Shown piece by piece: positions 53,643-63,055 of a stretch of DNA of 64,000 nt. How positions within the stretch are numbered: position 1 is the stretch's first letter; every line of letters begins with the position of its first letter. The translations under genes and the position numbers were made by a program. The notes beneath the pieces were generated by a model. That model had not been told where the DNA came from, ran no database searches, and saw nothing but the letters and a program-made list of their open reading frames with translations. The DNA comes from Mycoplasma sp. CAG:776 (lineage in GTDB: Bacteria; Bacillota_I; Bacilli_A; RF39; UBA660): positions 97,872-161,871 of the forward strand of contig FR903078.1 in the NCBI GenBank assembly GCA_000438195.1, given 5' to 3'.

Positions 53643-53896
53643 TAAAATCCTTAGAAAATAAGAATGTTTTTTCATTAAACTTTGAACAAGAATTTATAAA
53701 TATGTTATTTACGTTTCTAGTAAATTAAATTTTTACAAAAAAATAACCAATAAAGTCTTTATTTCTCTACCTTTATTAGTTATTTTTGTTTTTTTCACTT
53801 CTTTGTACTGTATCCTTACAATTCGTTTTTTGTCTTTTTCATACATCTAAGTTTTCGATATACTTCTTTTGTTTTTGATATCATTTTTACTGTCTT
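53643..53896. other. intergenic stretch with one long hairpin
   Basis: A long hairpin at 53738-53788 (AAAATAAC-C-AATAAAG / CTTTATT-A-GTTATTTT, one mismatch) with flanking T-runs could terminate from either side. Short minus-strand open frames near 53800-53880 have no support. No gene is seen. Confidence 0.4.
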
Positions 53897-55201
53897 TTAT
53901 TTTTCTTTATTTCCTAATGATTTAAACATCTTTTTCCATAATTTACTTGATGAATAATTTAAGATCCCTACTTTATAGATTCTTAAACCATATTTATACA
54001 AGAAGTAAGTTACTACTGTGGTAACTAAAGTAGCTATGATTAATGATATTAAAGTCATTTCTCCCATTAAATATAATGTTGGAGCAATCATAACAGATAA
54101 TAATGGAATGTAGGCTAAAATATTGATAAAAATGGAACCATCAAACATAACGGCCATTAAAGCTACATAATATCCTACTAACATAATAATCATGAGTGGA
54201 GTTTGAAGTTGTTGAAAATCTTCAATATTGGTTGTCATACTAGCAAGAGTTGCTGCTACTATTGCATAAGCAATAAAACTAACAACAAATAAGATGATTA
54301 GAACAACACTTCCTTTGGCAAGTAGTGTAAATACACCTGCACTACTTAATGTCGCCATAATTTCGCTAAATGCACTTCCCATTCCAGCTGATGCTCCTGC
54401 TCCACTTGCTAAGACAGTTCTTAGTAATATTGCAATTCCAGAATACAACAATAATAAACCACCTTGTATTAAGACATAAGATAGTGCTGCTAAAACTTTA
54501 GATAAGAAATGCATTTTAGCTGGAACGGATGAAATAATAATTTCCATTCCCCTACTCGTTTTCTCATCATTAATTTCGGCTCCTAACATTTGAACCATTG
54601 TAATAATTAATATAAAGAATGGAACAATTAGAACAGTTGTTACAATAGCACTTAAACTTTCTTTTGTTTGATTATCTTTCGCATCCTCATTTAAAACCCT
54701 TTCCGTTACTTCAACAGGACTAGATAAAGCACTAATCTCTTCTGGTGTTAGACCACTTGTACTTAAGACAATCTCACTTTTAACCGCATTTAAAGCATTG
54801 ACTATAATTTCATAAGTTGTTCTTGAAACACTATCATAAGACACTACTTCACTTGTTAAATATTCTGTTTGGGATGGTTTTAAAACAACTACTACCTCAT
54901 CATCAATTTCGCTTTCATTTTCTAAAATATCTTGATCTAAAATAATTTCATATTCACCAGTATCTAATTCTTCGGATAAAGCATTAAAATATGTTTTGAA
55001 TGTTTCAAATGAATTTGTCTCATCTACAACATAAATTTTCTCTTTATTTTCAAAATCACCACCAAATAAATTAATTAAATAATCCATATTGACTAAAAAA
55101 ACAATTAATAGCAATAATAGTACATTTACGACTTTAAACCATTTGGTATCAATTTTCTTTTTTAAACTATACTTTATTAAATATTTAAATTTATTTTTCA
55201 T
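53897..55201 (-). CDS. ABC-2 type exporter permease (NatB/YhaP-like)
   Basis: The 434-aa protein has one N-terminal helix (about 22-42), a large outer domain (45-170) and five or six helices in the C-terminal half, with TMVQMLGAEINDEKTSRGME and IISSVPAKMHFLSK typical of NatB-like permeases. It pairs with the ATPase upstream. ATG at 55201 is preceded by GGTGAAGC inside the ATPase gene. Confidence 0.9.
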   Translation of the reverse strand: MKNKFKYLIKYSLKKKIDTKWFKVVNVLLLLLIVFLVNMDYLINLFGGDFENKEKIYVVDETNSFETFKTYFNALSEELDTGEYEIILDQDILENESEIDDEVVVVLKPSQTEYLTSEVVSYDSVSRTTYEIIVNALNAVKSEIVLSTSGLTPEEISALSSPVEVTERVLNEDAKDNQTKESLSAIVTTVLIVPFFILIITMVQMLGAEINDEKTSRGMEIIISSVPAKMHFLSKVLAALSYVLIQGGLLLLYSGIAILLRTVLASGAGASAGMGSAFSEIMATLSSAGVFTLLAKGSVVLIILFVVSFIAYAIVAATLASMTTNIEDFQQLQTPLMIIMLVGYYVALMAVMFDGSIFINILAYIPLLSVMIAPTLYLMGEMTLISLIIATLVTTVVTYFLYKYGLRIYKVGILNYSSSKLWKKMFKSLGNKEK

Positions 55202-56090
55202 AAGCTTCACCAACCAAACTCACAAATATTTCATTTAAAGAAGCATCTTCTACAACGAATTTCGTAATATCACTTCCCTGTTTTACTACTTTAAATACTT
55301 CCTCAACATACTCATCACTTTCAATTTTTACAATTAAATCTAAAGCTTCTTTTTCTACTTCTAAAATGCCTTTGGTCTTTTTTAATTTTTCTACATCGAC
55401 ATTGCCATTAATACGAATAATTTTTTTACGATAATTCTTTTTAATTTCTTTTAGTGAACCACTTAAAACCGTTTTTCCTTTTAATAAAATAACTAGTTTT
55501 TCACAGAATAATTCCACATGTTCCATTCGATGAGATGAAAATAAAATCATTTTACCTTTTTCTTTAAATTCACGAATTACACTCATAAATAGCTCTACAT
55601 TGATTGGATCTAAGCCTGTAAATGGTTCATCTAATACCAGTAAGTCTGGTTCGTGAATAATCGCTGTAATAAATTGAATCTTTTGTTGATTTCCTTTGGA
55701 TAATTCTTTTATTTTTCGCTCTTTATATTCACTAACGCCAAAACGATCTAACCAATAATCTAGTTTCTTTAAAATTTCTTTTTCTTTCATTCCTTTTAAA
55801 GTAGCATAATATACTACCTGCTCTTTTACTGTTAGTTTGGTCATTAAACTACGCTCTTCTGTTAAGAAACCAATATGCTCACAAATGTCATATCCTACTT
55901 CTTTACCATTTAAAGTAATCTTACCTTTTGTTGGCTCTAACAAGCTCATAATCATGCGAAATGTTGTTGTTTTTCCAGCACCATTAACACCCAGTAAACC
56001 AAATATTTCACCATCATTAATCGTAAATGATAAATCATCAACAGCTAAGTTATTACCATAATATTTTGTTACATTTTCTACTTTTAACAT
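55191..56090 (-). CDS. ABC transporter ATP-binding protein (NatA/YhaQ-like)
   Basis: The 299-aa protein has Walker A GVNGAGKTTTF (residues 35-45), signature LSKGNQQK near 130 and Walker B LLVLDEPFTGLDP near 152, then a C-terminal extension typical of drug/Na+ exporters. It overlaps the permease gene by 11 bases. The exported compound is unknown. Confidence 0.95.
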   Translation of the reverse strand: MLKVENVTKYYGNNLAVDDLSFTINDGEIFGLLGVNGAGKTTTFRMIMSLLEPTKGKITLNGKEVGYDICEHIGFLTEERSLMTKLTVKEQVVYYATLKGMKEKEILKKLDYWLDRFGVSEYKERKIKELSKGNQQKIQFITAIIHEPDLLVLDEPFTGLDPINVELFMSVIREFKEKGKMILFSSHRMEHVELFCEKLVILLKGKTVLSGSLKEIKKNYRKKIIRINGNVDVEKLKKTKGILEVEKEALDLIVKIESDEYVEEVFKVVKQGSDITKFVVEDASLNEIFVSLVGEAYEK

Positions 56091-56171
56091 ATAAACTTCC
56101 TTTCTAACCTTTTTTATTTTATCACTATTTTTATCATGAAGTAAATTCTTTTCTTTACTTTTTTTTAATTT

Positions 56172-56807
56172 TTAAAAATTGGAAAACTCTTTTGGGGTTG
56201 TAGCTTGAAATTCTTTTTTTTCACCATTTAATTCTAAAATTAATTTACTAGCATGTAAGCCTAATCTCTTTATAGGATTTTCCTTGCTTCCATATTTTTT
56301 ATCCCCAATTATTGGATAGCCTAGATTAGCAAAACCAACTCTTATTTGGTGCTTCTTGCCTGTTTTAATTTCAATTTTTACTATCGTATTTTTCTTTGTT
56401 CTTTTTAAAACTTCATAATAAGTTTCCGCATATTCACCTTTTTTATTTTTTGATACATATACTTTATGAGTAGAATCTTCTAATAAATAATTTTTAATAA
56501 CTCCCTTATCTTCTTTTAAAATACCTTCTAATATGCCTAGATATTCTCTTTTGGTACATTCATTCCAATTCATTTGCAGTTCTTTTTTTACTTTCTCTAT
56601 TTTAGCAAATACAACCACTCCCGATGTATCTTTATCTAGGCGATGAACAATAAAAATCTTATTACTTTTATGTTTCTTTTTTACATATTCTCTTACCATA
56701 CTATATAATGTATTTTCGTGTACACCATCACTAATCGTTAATAATTTGGCTGGTTTATTTACCACTAATATTTCTTTATCTTCATATATAATATCTAATT
56801 TTTTCAT
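56172..56807 (-). CDS. RluD-family RNA pseudouridine synthase
   Basis: The 211-aa protein has NKPAKLLTISDG, the catalytic-aspartate motif IVHRLDKDTSGVVVFAK, EYAETYYEVL, and KTGKKHQIRVGFANLGYPIIGD. It converts specific uridines in rRNA or tRNA to pseudouridine. It lacks an S4 domain. ATG at 56807 follows AGAGG; the open frame runs 28 codons further up through a ten-G tract to a TTG that is really the -35 box. Confidence 0.92.
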   Translation of the reverse strand: MKKLDIIYEDKEILVVNKPAKLLTISDGVHENTLYSMVREYVKKKHKSNKIFIVHRLDKDTSGVVVFAKIEKVKKELQMNWNECTKREYLGILEGILKEDKGVIKNYLLEDSTHKVYVSKNKKGEYAETYYEVLKRTKKNTIVKIEIKTGKKHQIRVGFANLGYPIIGDKKYGSKENPIKRLGLHASKLILELNGEKKEFQATTPKEFSNF

Positions 56808-56860
56808 AAATACCTCTAATTCATTATAGCACATCCTTTTCTTATTCAGAAGATGTAATA

Positions 56861-56891
56861 AGTATACCCCCCCCCCAAGCTTTTTTGTCAA
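56861..56891 (-). promoter_or_regulatory. promoter with a ten-G spacer tract, possible phase-variable switch
   Basis: TTGACA (56886-56891) and TATACT (56861-56866) on the minus strand are separated by 19 bases: five A, GCTT, then ten G. Start would be near 56854, about 47 bases before the RluD-family start. A homopolymer in the spacer, two bases over the best length, is the classic layout for promoter phase variation. The run is striking in a genome below 30% G+C. It could also pair with CCCCC at the far end to form a hairpin. Confidence 0.6.
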
Positions 56892-56899
56892 GGGGGAGT

Positions 56900-57988
56900 T
56901 TATAATTTTTTTAAACGTGTTAATTCCCTTTTTACATGATGATTATATTCTTCTACACTTTCAGTTGGTAACAAGCCAATATCTAGTAAAGCATCTAAAT
57001 ATTGTTCTTGAGTAAGCCTTAAATCTATTTCCATTAATTTCTTTAACAGATAAAAGGCATAATCTGGATCTTTAATATAAATCATTACTAACTGAGTTAC
57101 AATAGTATAAGCGATAATATAAATAAAATTTGCTGAGGGTTTATTATCTAATAAATCCCTTAAGTTATTTTTGTCTGATGATGCAATAAACTTTTTGATA
57201 TTCTGATATAAATCCAGCTTGGTTTCATAAGAAGACACTTCAATGCTTTTTAATATTTGAATTTCTTTTACTAAGCTTGAAGCATCATAACAAGCGATAT
57301 CCCATGTTACGTAATTATTCACTATAGCTTTAGAACCTAATGTGGAATCTTTAGTATAATAATAACCACAAATAAATTCAAAAAAAGAACTTACAATTTC
57401 CGAAAAAGCTTTTAAATTAGTAAAAATATTCGCATGATAGTTGCTTAAAAATTGAATACCATGCCCAAATTCATGAGCTAAAGTTGGTATATCACTAAAT
57501 TCATATTTTCGGGCCATTTGAATATAACAAGCATTATAATATTTTAAAAAAACCATATCTGCATAAAATAAAGATTGATTACAGTTTATAAAATGAATAT
57601 TTTTTCGCTGTCTAAATAATTTCATAAATAAGTCATAAATCCATGAAGGTGTAGCATTCTTAAAAAAATCATGAGTTAATTCTAATATTTCTTTATCCTT
57701 TAAATCAATTTCAGGATATGGATGTTTTAGAATTTCGTTATCAGAAAGATCTGCTAGACTTTCACATAAATCCCATAGTGGTCTAAATTCAATCATATTT
57801 TGATATTCGTATAATAATCTCTCTTCTAGTGTATAATTAACTAATCTACATGGTTTTACTAAATTATCTTCAATAGTAGAAATCGTTTCATTAATAACTT
57901 CTCTTTGTTCACCACTTGCTGTTTTTACTAATCTTTTTAATTCTCTTAATTTTGCTTCTAATTCTTTTTTGTACCAATCATATTGCAT
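56900..57988 (-). CDS. M3-family-like oligoendopeptidase
   Basis: The 362-aa protein has a zinc site IPTLAHEFGHGIQF (HExxH near 175-180) followed by FSEIVSSFFEF with the third ligand glutamate, the M3/PepF pattern. It lacks much of the N-terminal half of full PepF (about 600 aa), so it may be a compact type. Start at 57988 is chosen for GGAAG 8 bases upstream; a GTG three codons earlier overlaps that site. Confidence 0.85.
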   Translation of the reverse strand: MQYDWYKKELEAKLRELKRLVKTASGEQREVINETISTIEDNLVKPCRLVNYTLEERLLYEYQNMIEFRPLWDLCESLADLSDNEILKHPYPEIDLKDKEILELTHDFFKNATPSWIYDLFMKLFRQRKNIHFINCNQSLFYADMVFLKYYNACYIQMARKYEFSDIPTLAHEFGHGIQFLSNYHANIFTNLKAFSEIVSSFFEFICGYYYTKDSTLGSKAIVNNYVTWDIACYDASSLVKEIQILKSIEVSSYETKLDLYQNIKKFIASSDKNNLRDLLDNKPSANFIYIIAYTIVTQLVMIYIKDPDYAFYLLKKLMEIDLRLTQEQYLDALLDIGLLPTESVEEYNHHVKRELTRLKKL

Positions 57989-58063
57989 GTTTTTCACTTC
58001 CTAAAAAAGTGTTTTTATCATATCACAATTTTTTAAAGAAAAAAAGAATTAGTAAATATCTAC

Positions 58064-58707
58064 TTATATATTTTTTTCTAGCCATTCATATAAATATTCA
58101 TCTTTAAAAGTCTGAGATGATAAAAAATGGTTCGCATTTTTTACTATTTTTAACTCCATATTTTTTGTGCCAATATTTTTAAGTTTATTATAATCTTGAA
58201 TACTTTTACTAATCTCAATAACATCATCGTTACTTCCATGATATATTAATATAGCTTTTTCTTTTAAAGGCAATAGTGTTTGATCAATTGGTAACATGAT
58301 ACCACCAGCTACTGACACTATTCCTTTAAATAAATCCGGTCTTGACATTGCATAATTCCATGCACCAAAAGCCCCATACTACTTCCTAAAATACAAACTC
58401 TTTTTTTATCATATTTATATTCTTTATAAATTTCATTTAAAATCTCTTCTATGTCTCTCAAATGATAATCCCAAAAATTATTATCAGTACATTGTGGTGC
58501 TAAAACAATATAAGGAATATCAAATTCATTCATATATTTTGGTAAAGCACATTTTTCGATATCTTCTATTTTCTCTCCTCTTTCACCTATTTCATGTAAA
58601 TATAATAACAATGGGAGATTGTAAGGATTTTTATTAGGAAAATAAACAGCATAATTCATTTTACAACAGCTATTTCTTTTTGATAGATAATATTTTTTTA
58701 GCATCAT
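58064..58707 (-). pseudogene. alpha/beta-hydrolase (esterase) broken by a one-base deletion
   Basis: The N-terminal frame has LLLYLHEIGERGE and YIVLAPQCTDNNFW and reaches the nucleophile elbow ILGSSMG, then goes astray. The other frame takes over directly: AFGAWNYAMSRPDLFKGIVS, with LIYHGSNDDVI and KNANHFL supplying the Asp and His. Restoring one G in the run at 58372-58375 (ATGGGGGCTTTT) gives one intact enzyme of about 214 residues. Start at 58707 has AAGGAG. Confidence 0.85.
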
Positions 58708-58872
58708 ACTCACTCCTTACTAAATTTATATCTATTTTTATCACATATAGTAATTAAAGAATACCATATTTAAATTCAATTTTCTACACTTAATAATCTA
58801 TTTTTTCTTTTCAGAATTTTAAAAAAAGCTACTATTTACTAGTAACCTCTCAATTTTATAAATTATTATATA

Positions 58873-58910
58873 ACAAAAAAACAATAAATTGTAAATAATC
58901 TATTGTTTTC
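58873..58910 (-). terminator. terminator of the FIST-ALDH-SDR operon
   Basis: A 9-bp stem (AAAACAATA / TATTGTTTT) with a 14-base loop and T-run on the minus strand, about 25 bases after the SDR stop. The rest of the gap 58714-58872 shows no gene. Confidence 0.75.
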
Positions 58911-58933
58911 ATTAATTTATTTTTATGTAAAAA

Positions 58934-59692
58934 TTATACACAAGTATATCCACCATCTACTGGTAAGATAGCTCCTGTTACATAACTTGCTTCTTCACTT
59001 CCTAAGAATATAGCAGCTGCATTTAATTCTCCGGCACGTCCATATCTTCCAAGTGGTACTGTCGATTTCATATAAGCAGTAAATTCATCTGTAATTAATG
59101 TATCATGTGTAAGCTCAGTATCAAAATATCCTGGACATATCGCATTACAAGTAATACCATATTTCGCTAATTCAGCCGCTACCGCACGAGTAAAATTAAT
59201 TACGCCTCCTTTACTTGTATGATATGCTACTGTATCCATGGCCATATTACCAACCATTCCATACATTGAGGCAATATTAATAATACGTCCATAATGATGT
59301 TCTTTCATAATTTTAGCAAAAGCACGAGTTACATAAAACAGACTTGTCATATCGGTTTTGATTGTAAAATCCCAATCTTCATCTGTCATATCTAACACAC
59401 CAGCATTTTTAGCACTTCCGGCACAATTCACTAGAACATCGACTTTGCCATATTTTTCTTTTACTTCTAAGGCACAAGCATTTACACTTTCCACATCTGT
59501 TACATCACAACGAATGGGTAAGCATTCAGCTCCTAAAGAACGAATTTCTTCGGCTACTTTTTCTAATTTTTCCATTCTTCTTGCCGTAATGATTACTGTT
59601 GCTCCTTGGCGGGCATAGCCTTTGGCCATTTGAGAGCCTAAACCAGAAGATGCTCCGGATACTACAACTATTTTTCCTTTATAATCAAACAT
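58934..59692 (-). CDS. short-chain dehydrogenase/reductase (SDR)
   Basis: The 252-aa protein has the TGxxxGxG-type cofactor motif SGASSGLGSQMAKG, NCAGSAKN, the catalytic INIASMYG and YHTSKGG (Ser, Tyr, Lys), and NAICPGYFDTELT. It is a classical SDR oxidoreductase, 3-oxoacyl or alcohol substrate unknown. It is last in an operon with an aldehyde dehydrogenase and a FIST protein. Confidence 0.93.
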   Translation of the reverse strand: MFDYKGKIVVVSGASSGLGSQMAKGYARQGATVIITARRMEKLEKVAEEIRSLGAECLPIRCDVTDVESVNACALEVKEKYGKVDVLVNCAGSAKNAGVLDMTDEDWDFTIKTDMTSLFYVTRAFAKIMKEHHYGRIINIASMYGMVGNMAMDTVAYHTSKGGVINFTRAVAAELAKYGITCNAICPGYFDTELTHDTLITDEFTAYMKSTVPLGRYGRAGELNAAAIFLGSEEASYVTGAILPVDGGYTCV

Positions 59693-59704
59693 TTATTTTC
59701 TCCT

Positions 59705-61141
59705 TTATTTGGTAATATTTTTTAAAATTACTGTTTTCGTACGAGACATTTCTTTTAAAGTTGTCATAATTCCTTCATTTCCTATTCCTGAATATTTCCA
59801 ACCACCAAATGGTTGTTCAAAAGAACGGAAGAATGAAGCACCATTAATAACAAAGCCTCCACATTCCATTTTTTCACTTACTTTGATAGCTTTACTAATA
59901 TCTTTTGTGATAATAGAACCAGATAGGCCATAAATAGATTGATTGGCAATTGCTATTGCTTCTTCTAAATCATCAAAGCCAATTACCGAAATAACTGGGC
60001 CAAAGATTTCCATATCTTTTGCTACTTCCATATCTTTTGTTACATTATCTAAGATGGTAGGTTCATAGAAAGCGCCATTCCTTTTGCCACCACATACAAG
60101 GGTTGCTCCAGCTTTTATAGTTTCATTTACTTGACGTTCTACTTCTATAGCAGCTTCCTCGCTTACTAAACAACCAATATCTGTCGATATATCTTGTGGG
60201 TTTCCTTGTTTTAAGGAATTAATCTTTTCTACCATTCTTCTAATATATTCCTCTTTTACCGAATTTTCAATTAAGAATCTTTTTGATGCACAACATACTT
60301 GACCTGTATTATAAAGTCTGCCCCAAACTGTTTCTTCAATCGCTAAATCCATATCCCCATCAGCACATAGAATAAAAGCATCATTTCCACCTAATTCTAG
60401 AGAACTATGAGCACAATGTTCAGCACAATTTTTAGCGGCATCTATTCCAGCAGCTGTAGAACCAGTAAGACTGACCATATCGACTTTTTTACTACTAGTT
60501 AGGGTTTTACCTACGACAGAACCACTTCCATGTACAACTGAGATAACTCCAGCTGGAACTCCTGCTTCAACAAGTAATTCAACATATCTTGTTAAAGTAA
60601 GAGGATTGATGCTTGCTGGTTTTAAAATAACCGCATTTCCCATTAATAATGCTGGTGGTACTTTATTGATAAAAATATCACTTGGGAAATTAAATGGGAT
60701 AATGGCTACTACTACTCCTAGTGGTTGCTCGATCGTATACTGAATCGTATTTTCTTGTCCTTTTTCGGTTCCACGATAAACAATATTTCCATATTCATGT
60801 TTTACTTTTTCAACATATCCTGGAACACCTACTTGAATATTTGCTATTTCATTATATGCCTCTTTGATTGGTTTTCCAGTTTCTTTTGAAAGAAGCATTG
60901 CTAATTCATCTTTATTTTGTTCTACTAAACTAGCAAATTTAGATAATACTTCACAACGTTCAACAACAGACTTTCCTTCCCATTCTTTTTGATGAGTATC
61001 CGCATAATCAATTGCTTCTTCTACATCTTCTTTCGTTAGGCTTGGTACTGTATCAATTAATTCATTCGTGGCAGGGTTATAAACTTCAATTACCTTACCA
61101 TCACTTGAATCTTTCCACTTATTTCCAATTAAACTCTTCAT
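59705..61141 (-). CDS. aldehyde dehydrogenase family protein
   Basis: The 478-aa protein has IIPFNFPSDIFINK, LTGSTAAGIDAAKN, the glutamate motif LELGGNDAFIL, the catalytic NTGQVCCASKRFL, and EIFGPVISVIGFDD. It oxidises an aldehyde with NAD(P)+; the succinate-semialdehyde/glyceraldehyde-3-phosphate subgroup is likely, but the substrate is not readable. Spacing to both neighbours is about 10 bases, so it is one operon. Confidence 0.94.
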   Translation of the reverse strand: MKSLIGNKWKDSSDGKVIEVYNPATNELIDTVPSLTKEDVEEAIDYADTHQKEWEGKSVVERCEVLSKFASLVEQNKDELAMLLSKETGKPIKEAYNEIANIQVGVPGYVEKVKHEYGNIVYRGTEKGQENTIQYTIEQPLGVVVAIIPFNFPSDIFINKVPPALLMGNAVILKPASINPLTLTRYVELLVEAGVPAGVISVVHGSGSVVGKTLTSSKKVDMVSLTGSTAAGIDAAKNCAEHCAHSSLELGGNDAFILCADGDMDLAIEETVWGRLYNTGQVCCASKRFLIENSVKEEYIRRMVEKINSLKQGNPQDISTDIGCLVSEEAAIEVERQVNETIKAGATLVCGGKRNGAFYEPTILDNVTKDMEVAKDMEIFGPVISVIGFDDLEEAIAIANQSIYGLSGSIITKDISKAIKVSEKMECGGFVINGASFFRSFEQPFGGWKYSGIGNEGIMTTLKEMSRTKTVILKNITK

Positions 61142-61150
61142 ATTTCCTCC

Positions 61151-62323
61151 TTATTCTCCAAAAGCGGTATAAGATAGAGATAATCCTCCAACAGTATTAG
61201 ATGAGTGATCTCCACTTCCATATTCACCAAAAGTAAATACCATTAAGAATTCTTTATCAGGAATTACTTTTTTTACTTCTGAATAAATTTCTTCTTCAAT
61301 ATTTGCTAAAGCAAGGCCAAGTCTTCTTCCACCACAATGAACGAGAAAATAACTTTCTACTTCACTTTCCATCAAATTAGTTACTTTTTCAATTGTTTCT
61401 TTATTTGCTTTTAGAATTCCTTCTGGAGTATTGGATAGTTGAATTACGGCTGTATTTACAGCTAGGTCTGCGCCAATATTCATTGAATAATCATCATTAC
61501 CAAACATTGGATGACGAACAGCTGTTACCTTTCCTATCGGATCTTTTACTCCTAGTGGAGCGCAAATTGTTTCAGTAAGCAAATTATTGCCCATTAATGA
61601 ATCTACATCTTTACCTGTCCATTCAGCATATTTTTTTAGGGCTGGTTCATGATCAATTTCCACAAGTGTTCTACTACCATTAATTTTAGTAATTAATCCA
61701 GCATTTTCTGTTTCATGATAAGCTCCTGTATAAAGGTTTTTCATTTCACCATTAGTATAGAAAATAGCAATTACGCAACCATCCGCAAAAGATTCACCAT
61801 CATTTAAAATGCTCCATTTACCCTCTACAGTATTATCAGCAGCTGAACCGCCAAATACAGGAATATTTCCAATAACATCTTGAATTCCTTTTAAATATTC
61901 TTCTTCGTTGGCAGGACTTGCACTCATAAAGAAGAAATCTGGTTCAATATCATTTCCTTTTACTTTACTAACTGCTTCTCCAGCAATACGGCGTCCTATT
62001 TCTCTTGGTGTTTCATCTGTCTTTTTAGAACCTGCTGTTACAACTTCAACATCTCCACCGAAAAGCATCATTCCTGAATATCCTGTTTCTTTATTTAAAT
62101 ATCCATCTTGCGTACAAATTGCAGCTGATGATGTACATCCAATAATTGGAACATCGCCTAAAATGCTTTTAGCACCTTCCATTAGCTTGGCTTGGTCTTG
62201 AACACAACTTGTGAATATTAAACCAACTTGAGGATTTTCAATTACATTTGCCATTTTGGCCGTTTCCATACCTGATGCATAAGCATCAACATTTTCACTA
62301 TATCCAACTTTTGTTTTTAACAT
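61151..62323 (-). CDS. FIST domain sensory protein
   Basis: The 390-aa protein has the FIST_N/FIST_C layout: VGLIFTSCVQDQAKLMEG, VPIIGCTSSAAICTQDG, GGSAADNTVEG, and late VHCGGRRLGLALANIEEE and FTFGEYGSG. FIST domains bind small ligands such as amino acids in sensory proteins; this one has no output domain. It is first in the operon and might sense the substrate of the two dehydrogenases. Confidence 0.9.
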   Translation of the reverse strand: MLKTKVGYSENVDAYASGMETAKMANVIENPQVGLIFTSCVQDQAKLMEGAKSILGDVPIIGCTSSAAICTQDGYLNKETGYSGMMLFGGDVEVVTAGSKKTDETPREIGRRIAGEAVSKVKGNDIEPDFFFMSASPANEEEYLKGIQDVIGNIPVFGGSAADNTVEGKWSILNDGESFADGCVIAIFYTNGEMKNLYTGAYHETENAGLITKINGSRTLVEIDHEPALKKYAEWTGKDVDSLMGNNLLTETICAPLGVKDPIGKVTAVRHPMFGNDDYSMNIGADLAVNTAVIQLSNTPEGILKANKETIEKVTNLMESEVESYFLVHCGGRRLGLALANIEEEIYSEVKKVIPDKEFLMVFTFGEYGSGDHSSNTVGGLSLSYTAFGE

Positions 62324-62486
62324 TCTTCCACTCTCCTTTTCTTAACTAAATGTTTTACTTTATTTGGACTAAATTCATCAATTTAAACTCTCTACTTACT
62401 TTTAACCATTCCCTCCATTCTCTATTATTTATTTTATCACACTTTTCTTAATTGTAATCATTCCTTTACATCATTTAACAAAAATT

Positions 62487-62498
62487 GTGTCAAGACAC
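62487..62498. promoter_or_regulatory. perfect palindrome in the FIST/ybaK divergent gap
   Basis: GTGTCAAGACAC is a perfect 12-bp palindrome (5-bp arms, 2-base centre). On the minus strand it contains TTGACA, a possible -35 box for the FIST operon, though I found no good -10 at 17 bases. A repressor binding here could control one or both genes. The rest of the 230-base gap holds only an extended -10 (TGCTATAGA) for ybaK. Confidence 0.4.
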
Positions 62499-62553
62499 TT
62501 GTAATTATTTTCTTTTTTAGATATGCTATAGAATATTAGAAAAAGGTGTAATT

Positions 62554-63027
62554 ATGGCTTTTTTACAAGCGAAAAATTGGTTAAAAAAATTTAATTTAGA
62601 AGAAAATATTATTCAATTTAGTGAAAGTACAGCTACGGTTCATGAAGCGGCTGGTGCGTTAAAATGTGATGATGCTCAGATTGCTAAAACAATGGCTTTT
62701 TTAGTAAATGACGAAGCTATACTTATTGTTGCTAGTGGTGATAAGAAAATTGATAATGTTAAATTTAAACAATATTTTCATACAAAGGCCAAAATGGTTC
62801 CGGCTCAAGAACTAGAAACTTTGATTGGTCACGAAGCTGGAGGAATTTGTCCTTTTGGTATTAAGGAAAATGTTAAAGTTTATTTAGATATTTCTTTAAA
62901 AGAATTTGATATGATTTATCCGGCTTGTGGAACAAGTAATAGCGCAGTTAAATTAACTTTAAAAGAATTAGAAAAGGCTTCTAATTATTTAGAATATATT
63001 GATGTATGTAAAAAGCACGAAGATTAA
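62554..63027 (+). CDS. YbaK/EbsC-type aminoacyl-tRNA deacylase
   Basis: The 157-aa protein has the YbaK/ProX editing domain: STATVHEAAGALKCDDAQIA, then KTMAFLVNDEAILIVASGDK, HEAGGICPFGI and YPACGTSNSAVKL. It clears mischarged tRNA, for example Cys- or Ala-tRNA(Pro). AAAAGGTG lies 6 bases before ATG. Length agrees with the family. Confidence 0.93.
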   Translation: MAFLQAKNWLKKFNLEENIIQFSESTATVHEAAGALKCDDAQIAKTMAFLVNDEAILIVASGDKKIDNVKFKQYFHTKAKMVPAQELETLIGHEAGGICPFGIKENVKVYLDISLKEFDMIYPACGTSNSAVKLTLKELEKASNYLEYIDVCKKHED

Positions 63028-63047
63028 ATTTTAGTTCGTGCTTTTTG
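63010..63047. terminator. bidirectional terminator
   Basis: An 11-bp stem (AAAAGCACGAA / TTCGTGCTTTT) with a 12-base loop spans the ybaK stop, with T-runs on both sides. Confidence 0.85.
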
Positions 63048-63055
63048 ATTATTTT

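Noticed and set aside
53800..53890. Short minus-strand open frame reading MISKTKEVYRKLRCMKKTKNE
   Set aside because: Only 22 codons, no ribosome site and no resemblance to a known protein; probably chance in A-rich DNA.
56808..56891. 28-codon N-terminal extension of the RluD-family protein through the ten-G tract
   Set aside because: The TTG start coincides with a -35 box and has no ribosome site; the family begins at the ATG at 56807. A coding phase switch is therefore less likely than a promoter switch.
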